DNA of 13,386 bases, from positions 1-13,386 of the forward strand of contig CAZMRK010000544.1 in NCBI GenBank assembly GCA_964568355.1, in the 5' to 3' direction. The translations under genes were made by a program, and so were the position numbers. Below the pieces are notes generated by a model. The model had not been told where the DNA came from. It saw nothing but the letters and a program-made list of their open reading frames with translations, and searched no databases. Shown here in pieces: positions 6,943 to 13,386 of this stretch. The number at the start of each line of letters is the position of its first letter. Within the stretch, counting starts at the first letter, position 1. Origin of the DNA: JAJPJX01 sp964568355 (lineage in GTDB: Bacteria > Acidobacteriota > Terriglobia > Bryobacterales > Bryobacteraceae).

Positions 6943-7209
6943 GTGCGGAGCCCGATACGCGGCGCTCAGTTCCGGCGCGATGTGAAACTCGCACAGAAGC
7001 GCGGGAAGGACATGGCGAAGTTGCGCGAGGCGATCCTACTTCTGATCGAAGGAAATCCGTTGCCGGCACGATTCAAAGACCACCCGCTCAGCGGCGACTG
7101 GAAGCATCATCGCGACTGCCACATCGAAGCGGATTGGATTCTGATCTACAAGATCAACGGCGACGATCTGTACCTCGTCCGCACCGGAACGCATTCGGAT
7201 CTGTTCTGA
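6943..7209 (+). CDS. yafQ: YafQ-family mRNA interferase toxin
   Basis: 88 residues from GTG 6943, four bases after the antitoxin stop, with AGGA near 6929. The sequence closely follows E. coli YafQ through KLAQKRGKDM, KDHPLSGDWK, DCHIEADWILIYK and RTGTHSDLF. The residues known to matter for YafQ catalysis are all present: His47, His60, Asp64, Trp65, Arg80, His84 and the terminal Phe88. YafQ is a RelE-fold endoribonuclease that cuts mRNA on the ribosome; the E. coli enzyme prefers AAA lysine codons followed by A or G, and this preference is assumed, not seen, here. Full length and intact active site indicate a functional toxin held by the DinJ-like neighbour. The TPR gene begins 30 bases downstream with no convincing terminator between. 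Confidence 0.93.
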   Translation: MRSPIRGAQFRRDVKLAQKRGKDMAKLREAILLLIEGNPLPARFKDHPLSGDWKHHRDCHIEADWILIYKINGDDLYLVRTGTHSDLF

Positions 7210-7239
7210 GAGAGCCGCGGCGGGCGGCAAGGTCGGTAT

Positions 7240-9012
7240 TTGTTTGGCTACACTGGCAAGGTGGGTGGCCGCTTTCTGGTGATGCTCTCTGTTCTTCTGG
7301 CGGGTACTGCCTATCCGCAGAGTTCGGCGGAGAGCTTGCGCCGGCAGGCCTTGGAACTGGCCCAGAAAAAGCAGTGGGATCCGGCGATTACAGCCTATCG
7401 CAAAGCGATCGCCTTGCAGCCGAACGATGCCGACCTGCATTACAACCTGGCGCTCGCCTGCAAATACAAAGGAGACAATCGAGCGGCAACCGACGAGTTT
7501 CGCTCCGCCGCCCGTCTGAAGCCCGGCTGGCCGGCCGCCCACTATGGCGCCGGCGCGGCTCTATTCGCCTTGGGAGACGCAGCGGTCGCCCTCGTGGAAC
7601 TGCGCAGCGCGGTCCGGCTGGACCCGAACTATGCGGCGGCACATGCTTTTCTGGGCGCTGTATTGTTCTCCCGACGCGAGTTGCCGGAAGCCGAGGCCGA
7701 ATTGAAATCCGCGCTGCGCCTGCGAGCCGATCAGCCAGACGTGCGGGACATGCTGGCAATGGTCTACCTGCAAGGAAACAATCCCTCGGCCGCTGCTGAG
7801 CAACTGCGGCTGGCTCTCACAGCCCGGCCGGCCTTCACTGAGGCCCGGTTTCACCTGGGACTGGCTCTGGGACAACTCGGCAAGTTTGAGGATGCTGCTG
7901 GAGCCTTCCGCGAAGCAATCCGTATCCAGCCAGCCTTCGCCGCCGCACATGGACGCTTGGGCGTGACACTGCGCCGTCTGGGAGATCAGACAGGTGCGCT
8001 GGCTGAATTTCGCGAGGCTGCGCGCCTGGCACCCCGGGACGCCGAGGCCCAATACAACCTGGGGATGGCTCTGAAAAGCTCCGGCGACCTCGATGGCGCC
8101 ATAGCTTCATTCGAGCGCGCCATTCAGCTCCAGCCGGACTTCGAGAAGGCGCATTACAATCTCGGCCTGGCGCTTGGTGCCAAGGGCCGGCGCGACGCCG
8201 CGGCGCGGGAGCTTGGCGAGTTGAAAGCGCTGCATGAATTCCGTGCCCACTTGGCTGAATCCAAGAGTCTGACGCTCGAAGGGGTGGAACTGCTCAAGGC
8301 GCAGCGCTGGGATGAGGCCCTTGCGGCACTCCAGAAAGCCGCAGACCTAAGCCCGACACTTGCCACCCCGTACCCCTACATCGGTATGGCCTGGGAGAAG
8401 AAAGGGGACCGCCCGAAGGCACTGGCGGCCTTTCAGAAGGCCCTTACGCTCCAGCCGGATTACGCCCAGGCACACGCCAGCCTGGGTCTGTTCTACTGGC
8501 AGCAGCACGACCAGCGTCAGGGACTGGAAGAGTTCCGCAAGGCCGTGATGTGCGATCCGGATCTGGCCGAGGGACATTACAACCTGGGGCTGGCCCAATC
8601 CGAGCTCGGCCACCTGGAAGAAGCCGCGCGGGAGCTAGCCGAGGCCGCCAGTCTCAAACCCGACTACCTCGATGCCCGTTTGCAACTCGGTCTGGTACTG
8701 AGCCGCAAGAATGATCTCACGGCGGCTGCGGCCGTCTACCGAGACGTCATTCAGCAGAAGCCGGATTTTGCCGAAGCGCACAATAATCTGGGGCTGGTGC
8801 TGCTCCAGGCAGGCGATGCAGCAGGCGCCCGCACCGCCTTTGCCGAAGCCCTGCGACTCAAGCCGGCCTATGCGGAAGCGCACTACAACCTGGCTCTAGC
8901 CCTCCAGCAGGCTGGCCGGAGCGCCGAAGCCGGTAGCGAGTTTGAAAAAGCTTACCAGTTATCACCCCGGCTTCGTAACCTTTCCGGCGGACAGGCGCCA
9001 AACAAACCATGA
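7240..9012 (+). CDS. Secreted tetratricopeptide repeat protein, about 16 TPRs
   Basis: 590 residues if translation begins at TTG 7240, which has a weak AAGG upstream. GTG 7261 in the same frame is a credible alternative giving a shorter signal peptide. A hydrophobic segment around 12-25 ending AYPQ suggests export. Canonical 34-residue TPRs run from about residue 31, with consensus AHYNLGLALxxxGDxxxAxxEFxxAxxLxPD. I count about nine repeats, a broken stretch (about 325-360, LGELKALHEFRAHLAESKS), then seven more to about 577. TPR solenoids bind peptides or act as scaffolds. Nothing identifies a partner, but the stop codon overlaps the start of a secreted CBM9-like gene, suggesting coordinated production. 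The N-terminus is the uncertain part. Confidence 0.85.
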   Translation: MFGYTGKVGGRFLVMLSVLLAGTAYPQSSAESLRRQALELAQKKQWDPAITAYRKAIALQPNDADLHYNLALACKYKGDNRAATDEFRSAARLKPGWPAAHYGAGAALFALGDAAVALVELRSAVRLDPNYAAAHAFLGAVLFSRRELPEAEAELKSALRLRADQPDVRDMLAMVYLQGNNPSAAAEQLRLALTARPAFTEARFHLGLALGQLGKFEDAAGAFREAIRIQPAFAAAHGRLGVTLRRLGDQTGALAEFREAARLAPRDAEAQYNLGMALKSSGDLDGAIASFERAIQLQPDFEKAHYNLGLALGAKGRRDAAARELGELKALHEFRAHLAESKSLTLEGVELLKAQRWDEALAALQKAADLSPTLATPYPYIGMAWEKKGDRPKALAAFQKALTLQPDYAQAHASLGLFYWQQHDQRQGLEEFRKAVMCDPDLAEGHYNLGLAQSELGHLEEAARELAEAASLKPDYLDARLQLGLVLSRKNDLTAAAAVYRDVIQQKPDFAEAHNNLGLVLLQAGDAAGARTAFAEALRLKPAYAEAHYNLALALQQAGRSAEAGSEFEKAYQLSPRLRNLSGGQAPNKP

Positions 9013-9743
9013 CCCGCCATCTCCCGTCGCTTCTGCTGTTCCTGTTGCTCGCCGCGATTCCGGCGCCGGCCCAGGAGACCTGCCAGGTGGCCTCTCCCAC
9101 CGCCAGTTTCGCCATCCCGCACCGCCAGGCGGCCACGGAGCTCAATACCGATCCGAAATCTCCGCTGTGGCGCCACGCCGCCTCGGCCTGGATCGTCAAG
9201 GATTGCACCAGAACCGTGGAATATCCGCAAACCAAGACGCGAGTGCAGGCATTCTGGACCGGCACCGACCTCTACTTCTTGTTCACCTGTCCCTATCAGG
9301 TTCTGAATCTCTGGCTGCCGGCGCAGAAGGACCGGCCCCGCGTAAAGCTCTGGGATCGTGACGTCGTAGAGATGTTCCTGGGTGATGACTGGACCAACAT
9401 CCGGCACTATCGCGAATTTGAGATTGCGCCCACGGGGGACTGGATCGACCTGGCAATCGACTTGGACAAGAAGAACTACGACCACTCCTGGCGATCCGGC
9501 TGGCAGACACTGGGGCGCATCGATGAGCAGGCGAAAATCTGGTACGCCGCCGCAAAAATCCCGCTGAAATCCGTCAGTGAGGCGCCGGTCAAGGCAGGCA
9601 CACGCTGGCGCGCAAATCTGTACCGGATCGACGGGCAGGGGCCGGACTCGGCTCGGCATTTTCTGTGCTGGCAGCCTACCTGCGTCGTCAATCGCGATCC
9701 GAACCACGTCCCCGAACACTTTGGCACACTGGAATTCCGCTGA
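9009..9743 (+). CDS. Secreted carbohydrate-binding family 9-like protein
   Basis: 244 residues. ATG 9009 overlaps the TGA of the TPR gene as ATGA. A signal peptide (1-21, hydrophobic core LLLFLLLAAIP, cleavage near PAPAQ) is clear. The mature part resembles CBM9-like beta-sandwich domains: a strand with LYFLFTCP (88-95), the acidic LWDRDVVEMFLGDD (114-127), HYREFEIAPTGDWIDL (133-148), a segment with KIPLKSV (183-189), and WRANLYRIDG (200-209). The acidic core motif followed by an aromatic-rich 'YxEFExxPxG' segment is typical of this family. CBM9 domains bind sugar ends in known enzymes; isolated secreted versions such as this are mostly uncharacterised. No catalytic domain is attached. It is coupled to the TPR protein and converges on another TPR gene eight bases away. 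Confidence 0.8.
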   Translation: MTRHLPSLLLFLLLAAIPAPAQETCQVASPTASFAIPHRQAATELNTDPKSPLWRHAASAWIVKDCTRTVEYPQTKTRVQAFWTGTDLYFLFTCPYQVLNLWLPAQKDRPRVKLWDRDVVEMFLGDDWTNIRHYREFEIAPTGDWIDLAIDLDKKNYDHSWRSGWQTLGRIDEQAKIWYAAAKIPLKSVSEAPVKAGTRWRANLYRIDGQGPDSARHFLCWQPTCVVNRDPNHVPEHFGTLEFR

Positions 9744-9751
9744 AGGCTTGC

Positions 9752-10675
9752 CTACTGGCGCAGCTTTTCGATCGCGGCCTTCCAATGCGGCGCGTCTGGC
9801 GCGTCGGGATGTCTTCGGAGGAGGTCTTCCAACTCAACCGCAGCGCCGGGACGATCTCCGCTGCGCGCGGCGATCTCGGCGAGCAGCAGTTGCGGATGGG
9901 AAAAATGCGCCGGATCAATCTGCTTGGCTGCCGTAAGATACTTCCGCGCCAGATCCAGCTTGCCCAGTTGAAAATAATTCATCCCGAGTTGCGAGTTTGC
10001 CAGGGCATCCCGCGGCCGCGCCAGGACCGCATGTTGGTTGTAGGGCAGTGCGTCCTGCGCCTTGCCCACCGTGACCAGAACACCGCCCAGGTTCACCAAC
10101 GGCTCGAAGGCCCCGGGCTCAGCATCCAGGGCCTTGCGGAAATACTCTTTCGCCTGCGCATATTGACGGGTTTGATAGGCAATAGTCCCCAGGTTGTTCC
10201 ATGCGGACGTGTATTCCGGGGCCAGTTCGACGGCCTTGCGCAAATGCTCCACGGCGCCGTCGGTATCACGCCGTCCTAGCTGCTTCTGGGCCTCTTCGTA
10301 CTCGCGGATAGCCTTGGGAGGAATCGAAAGCTGCCGTGCCGATACGACGTGCCCGCGATGGGCCGTATCCTGCTCGAATTTCGAATCCGGGATCTCAAAG
10401 GTGACCTGGACACGGCGCTTGGAATCCGCCAGACTGGGACCGATTTCAATGGTCTGCCGGACCTCACCACGCCCGGGAACAAAGACCGAGACCGTATACG
10501 TACCCGGCTCTAACTTGCGGAAGCGAAACCGGCCGCGATGATCAGTGAGCGTTTGATCGGTAAAGGGAGTGGTGGCTCCTTGGAGGGAGACTGAGGCACG
10601 ATACTCGGGAATAATCCGGCCGCTCAGGTCATATTGGCCTGCGGCGGCCAGCCATAACAGTCCGGCTAGCCACAC
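9752..10675 (-). CDS. Secreted TPR protein with N-terminal carboxypeptidase-regulatory-like domain
   Basis: 307 residues from GTG 10675. A short hydrophobic N-terminus (1-13) looks like a signal peptide. Residues 15-95 fit a carboxypeptidase-regulatory-like (transthyretin-type) beta-sandwich: YDLSGRI, then TDHRGRFRFRKLEPGTYTVSV, a hallmark of such domains, which also cap the N-termini of Oar-like TonB receptors. Residues about 121-290 hold roughly five 34-residue TPRs (for example AWNNLGTIAYQTRQYAQAKEYFRKAL). The gene lies downstream of the TonB receptor on the same strand, but a strong terminator separates them, so it probably has its own promoter. TACAAT at 10686-10681 lies just upstream of the GTG, but no -35 box fits. 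The combination suggests an envelope scaffold that might pair with such receptors; this is inference. Confidence 0.82.
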   Translation of the reverse strand: MWLAGLLWLAAAGQYDLSGRIIPEYRASVSLQGATTPFTDQTLTDHRGRFRFRKLEPGTYTVSVFVPGRGEVRQTIEIGPSLADSKRRVQVTFEIPDSKFEQDTAHRGHVVSARQLSIPPKAIREYEEAQKQLGRRDTDGAVEHLRKAVELAPEYTSAWNNLGTIAYQTRQYAQAKEYFRKALDAEPGAFEPLVNLGGVLVTVGKAQDALPYNQHAVLARPRDALANSQLGMNYFQLGKLDLARKYLTAAKQIDPAHFSHPQLLLAEIAARSGDRPGAAVELEDLLRRHPDAPDAPHWKAAIEKLRQ

Positions 10676-10701
10676 CTCGCATTGTAGCGCCGCCCCAACG
10701 T

Positions 10702-10728
10702 AAAAAGGGGCCGGAAAAACCCGGCCCC
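10702..10728 (-). terminator. Intrinsic terminator after the TonB receptor gene
   Basis: Arms GGGGCCGG (10707-10714) and CCGGCCCC (10721-10728) form a perfect eight-base-pair stem with a six-base loop. On the minus strand the stem is followed directly by five T residues (10706-10702). It lies 37 bases beyond the receptor stop at 10766, so it terminates that transcript. It also separates it from the TPR gene that starts at 10675. Confidence 0.88.
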
Positions 10729-10765
10729 GTTAGGACTAACCTCTGCTGACAAATGTGGTCTGCGA

Positions 10766-13386
10766 CTAGAATAGGAACTTCAAGCCGAACTGAATCTGCC
10801 GCATCGGAGTCGCCAGGCTGGTAATCTGGCCAGGCCCTTGAGAGACGATCTGGCTCGGAAACGCTCCACCCGGACTTGTCGGCAGGAAGGCGGTTCCAGC
10901 CGAAAGGGTCGAGTTCGGCGGGTTATAGTTCGGGCTATTGAAGACGTTGAAGAACTCGGCCCGGAACTGAATGCGAGCGGTTTCGTGAATCGCGAAATTC
11001 TTGAACAGCGAGAAGTCCAGATTCTTGAACGCCGGACCCTCCAGAATTCCGTTTCCGGAGTTTCCATAGTGGCACAGGCCGGGCAGCGTGCTGACCTGGC
11101 AGGTCACCACCTGGAAATCGTTCGGATTAAACCACTGGTTCACCGTTGGATTCGCGATCTGGCCCGTGCCAATACGATCCGGCCGGACCGGGCTGTTGAA
11201 GGTATTCAGGCTGTTATTCTGCTGAACGGTAAACGGCAGACCGGTGTGAAGGGTCCAGATACCGTTGGCCTGCCAGCCGCCGAAGATCTGCTTCAACACG
11301 CCGCTGCGGAATGCCGGCGCGGTGGGGATCTCGTACAACCAGTTCGCCACAACGTTATGCTTTACGTCGAACGGATAGCGGGCCCGGTCCGCGGCACGGT
11401 TACGCGGGTCCTGATACGAACCGTTGTTGGTGAAGCCGAAGCCCTCGTTGCGGCCGTAGCCTTCGCCCATCGACTTGCTGTACGTGTAGGCCAGGTTCGC
11501 GGTGAACCCGTGACTGAAGCGTTTCTGAAAATTGACCTGTAAGCCGTGATACCAGGAGTTGCCTCCCGAATCCAGCCAGCGGACACGCGTCAACGGACGA
11601 ATCGGACCGCCAACGCCGTCGATGATGTACTGGTAGGGGCGGCGCTGCTGCGGCGTGGTCGACAAGGAGCTCAGACCCGGATCGGGATTGTTCAGCTCCA
11701 CTGTATTGTCGATGTGCACGCCCTTGCTGCCGACGTAGCTGATATCCAACATCGAATTCAACGGCAACTGGCGCTGGATACCAAAGCTCCACTGGTGGAC
11801 CCTCGGCAGATAGTCGTCGGGGTTCAGGGTGTTGGCGCTAATCGCAGTAGTCGAGCTCAACACTCCAAACGGATTCTGAGACGTGATCGGATTGGAACTC
11901 TGGATCACGCCATTCGATGCCGTATTGGTGAAAGGAGTGCTTCCCGAGAGAGGCGGGTTCAAGTTCAGGATGGTGTAGTTATTGAGCTGGTGGACATTGT
12001 AGTAAATGCCATAGCCAGACCGGATTACCATCTTGTCGCTCAGGCGGAAGGCTAACCCTACACGCGGCATAAAATTCTTCTTCTCCGGCGTGTAGAAGCT
12101 ATACGGCGTGCGGATATTCGGCACCAGAGTCGGAATTCCATTGACCGAAGTACCGAAATCCATGCTACGCCACAGACCTTTCACATCGGTGGCCGCGGTA
12201 TTGTACTCATACCGTACACCCAGGTTAACAGTCAGTCGCCGCGTGGCTTTCCAGTCATCCTGGAAGTAGGCGCCATACCGGTTCTGCCGGGGATAGGTGA
12301 GAGGGAGCCCTTCCGGCGTGTCAGAATTGGTCGGATATCCCAACAGGAAGGCGGCGAAGCCGCTGTTGGCGAGGTCGTCGGTGAAACCCATATCACCACG
12401 CGGAACATTGGCGGCGCCGCGATCGAGCCACACACGGGTAGCCTGGAATCCCATTTTGAAATTGTGCGGTCCGTGGTTGATGGTCAGGTTGTCGCCTAAT
12501 TCATACTGGTTATTGAAATCGTAACCGTTACCGCCATCGTGCTCGGCCAGTGTGTCAAACCCGGAAACCGAAATGGTCGGCAGGCCGGCTTCACGAGATG
12601 TGAAGGGGCGATTGTTGTCGTTCAGCACGCGGAAACCCGTCATTCCCAGCGAATCCAGGTTGAAATCCGTGTTGGTGCGGGGGTTCAACGTATTGTCGAC
12701 GGAGCGCATGTAGCCCAGACGGAACTCGTTGATGATCTCCGGCGTGAAGATGTGGATCTCCTGCAATGCCACGTTCTGGTTGCGGCCCGCCACATAATAG
12801 GGGAAGTTCGGATTGTTGCCGTACGTCTGCGAATAGGACACATCATCAAAGGCATAGTGTCCGAACAGTTTGTCCTTTTCTGAGATCTGGTGGTCCACAC
12901 GGATATAGCGTTGATCATCATTGACTGCTACGGCGCCCGTGCCGGCGTAGTTGGTGCCGGTGATCGGATCCGGGTTGGTTACCTGCGCCGTCGGCCAGAA
13001 GCCGAACAGATTTCTGGCAATCGGAGAGATGCGTGATGCGGGAATGATATTGCCCGCGAACGGAACGCCGGTAATCGGATCGATGACCTGTACCGAGCGC
13101 AAAGCGTTTCCGGAGGCGTCGCGCCGGTTGAGCAGCGCGCTCAGATCGCCGTTCTTGAAAGCCTCCGTGGGCACGTTGGCCACCGCGACCTGGTTCGGCT
13201 GGCGGACCTTGTGAGCTTCATAGTCAAACATGAAGAAGGTCCGGTCCTTGCCGTTATAGACTTTCGGGATGATCAGCGGACCGCTGAACACACCACCATA
13301 TTGGTTCTGCCGCAGAACGTTCTTCGGCTTGCGGGCGGTTCCGGCGGGGTTGAAGTAGTTTTGGAAGTAGTCCTCGGCATCCAACT
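10766..13386 (-). CDS. Oar-like TonB-dependent outer-membrane receptor (5' end outside the window)
   Basis: At least 872 residues, open at the window edge; the ATG at 13384 is unlikely to be the real start. The visible part begins just after the usual plug, with LRQNQYGGVFSGPLIIPKVY and DRTFFMFDYE, the standard entry to the Oar-like barrel. It continues with barrel strands, loops rich in Asn/Gly, and segments such as DQRYIRVDHQISEKDKLFGH, AYFQDDWKATRRLTVNLGVR and FMPRVGLAFR. The C-terminus, IQFGLKFLF, ends in Phe as expected for BAM-inserted barrels. Acidobacteriota carry many such proteins of about 1,050-1,250 residues, with an N-terminal carboxypeptidase-regulatory-like domain and plug, here missing. 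They are thought to import or bind large organic molecules using TonB energy; the substrate is not predictable. Confidence 0.92.
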   Translation of the reverse strand, partial: LDAEDYFQNYFNPAGTARKPKNVLRQNQYGGVFSGPLIIPKVYNGKDRTFFMFDYEAHKVRQPNQVAVANVPTEAFKNGDLSALLNRRDASGNALRSVQVIDPITGVPFAGNIIPASRISPIARNLFGFWPTAQVTNPDPITGTNYAGTGAVAVNDDQRYIRVDHQISEKDKLFGHYAFDDVSYSQTYGNNPNFPYYVAGRNQNVALQEIHIFTPEIINEFRLGYMRSVDNTLNPRTNTDFNLDSLGMTGFRVLNDNNRPFTSREAGLPTISVSGFDTLAEHDGGNGYDFNNQYELGDNLTINHGPHNFKMGFQATRVWLDRGAANVPRGDMGFTDDLANSGFAAFLLGYPTNSDTPEGLPLTYPRQNRYGAYFQDDWKATRRLTVNLGVRYEYNTAATDVKGLWRSMDFGTSVNGIPTLVPNIRTPYSFYTPEKKNFMPRVGLAFRLSDKMVIRSGYGIYYNVHQLNNYTILNLNPPLSGSTPFTNTASNGVIQSSNPITSQNPFGVLSSTTAISANTLNPDDYLPRVHQWSFGIQRQLPLNSMLDISYVGSKGVHIDNTVELNNPDPGLSSLSTTPQQRRPYQYIIDGVGGPIRPLTRVRWLDSGGNSWYHGLQVNFQKRFSHGFTANLAYTYSKSMGEGYGRNEGFGFTNNGSYQDPRNRAADRARYPFDVKHNVVANWLYEIPTAPAFRSGVLKQIFGGWQANGIWTLHTGLPFTVQQNNSLNTFNSPVRPDRIGTGQIANPTVNQWFNPNDFQVVTCQVSTLPGLCHYGNSGNGILEGPAFKNLDFSLFKNFAIHETARIQFRAEFFNVFNSPNYNPPNSTLSAGTAFLPTSPGGAFPSQIVSQGPGQITSLATPMRQIQFGLKFLF

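Noticed and set aside
7214..7228. GC-rich inverted repeat after yafQ, considered as a terminator
   Set aside because: The stem is only five base pairs (GCCGC/GCGGC) and no T-tract follows.
7425..8980. Regularly spaced repeats, considered as a CRISPR-like or tandem non-coding array
   Set aside because: The spacing follows the 34-residue TPR period, the copies are degenerate, and the reading frame is uninterrupted.
8952..9785. Open frame of 277 codons on the - strand across the CBM9-like gene
   Set aside because: It opposes a gene with a signal peptide and family motifs, crosses two gene boundaries and has no domain of its own. GC-rich antisense frames commonly stay open.
10838..11542. Open frame of 234 codons on the + strand, antisense to the TonB receptor
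   Set aside because: The receptor frame is continuous and carries barrel motifs and a terminal Phe. The antisense frame lacks a domain or convincing ribosome-binding site.

Overview
The window is GC-rich and fully coding. It looks like a chromosomal piece from an Acidobacteriota member, probably Solibacter/Bryobacter-like. This is an inference from family combinations: a planctomycete-type cytochrome c/DUF1592 protein paired with a DUF1552 protein, a large Oar-like TonB-dependent receptor, and secreted LRR, TPR and CBM9-like proteins. Planctomycetota or Verrucomicrobiota share some of these, but the Oar-like receptor favours Acidobacteriota. No rRNA, tRNA, CRISPR array, insertion sequence or phage gene was seen.

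Layout. (1) 2-199, +: 3' end of an unidentified gene. (2) 256-3605, +: a secreted two-CxxCH cytochrome-type protein with DUF1587/1595/1592/1588/1585 domains, then a Tat-exported DUF1552 protein. (3) 6579-3602, -: a two-gene operon for secreted leucine-rich-repeat proteins. The first gene is a fusion of two complete LRR modules; the second carries one module. Its last stop codon overlaps the DUF1552 stop in a shared CTAG. (4) 6656-7209, +: a DinJ/YafQ-type toxin-antitoxin pair with a perfect operator-like palindrome on its probable -10 box, divergent from the LRR operon. (5) 7240-9743, +: a secreted protein of about 16 TPRs, coupled by an ATGA overlap to a secreted CBM9-like protein. (6) 10675-9752, -: a secreted protein with an N-terminal carboxypeptidase-regulatory-like domain and about five TPRs. 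(7) 13386-10766, -: the C-terminal three quarters or so of an Oar-like TonB-dependent receptor, closed by a clear intrinsic terminator at 10702-10728.

How it fits together. Apart from the toxin-antitoxin pair and the unidentified first gene, every product seems to act outside the cytoplasm: haem protein, Tat substrate, LRR and TPR solenoids, glycan-binding-like domain and outer-membrane receptor. A reasonable inference is a cell-envelope region for recognising and taking up complex organic matter, interrupted by a small toxin-antitoxin module. The sequence gives no substrate. The most distinctive items are the double-module LRR fusion with duplicated N- and C-caps, the TPR/CBM9 coupled pair, and the tail-to-tail arrangement of the LRR and cytochrome/DUF1552 operons. 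I found no clear evidence of a wholly new system.
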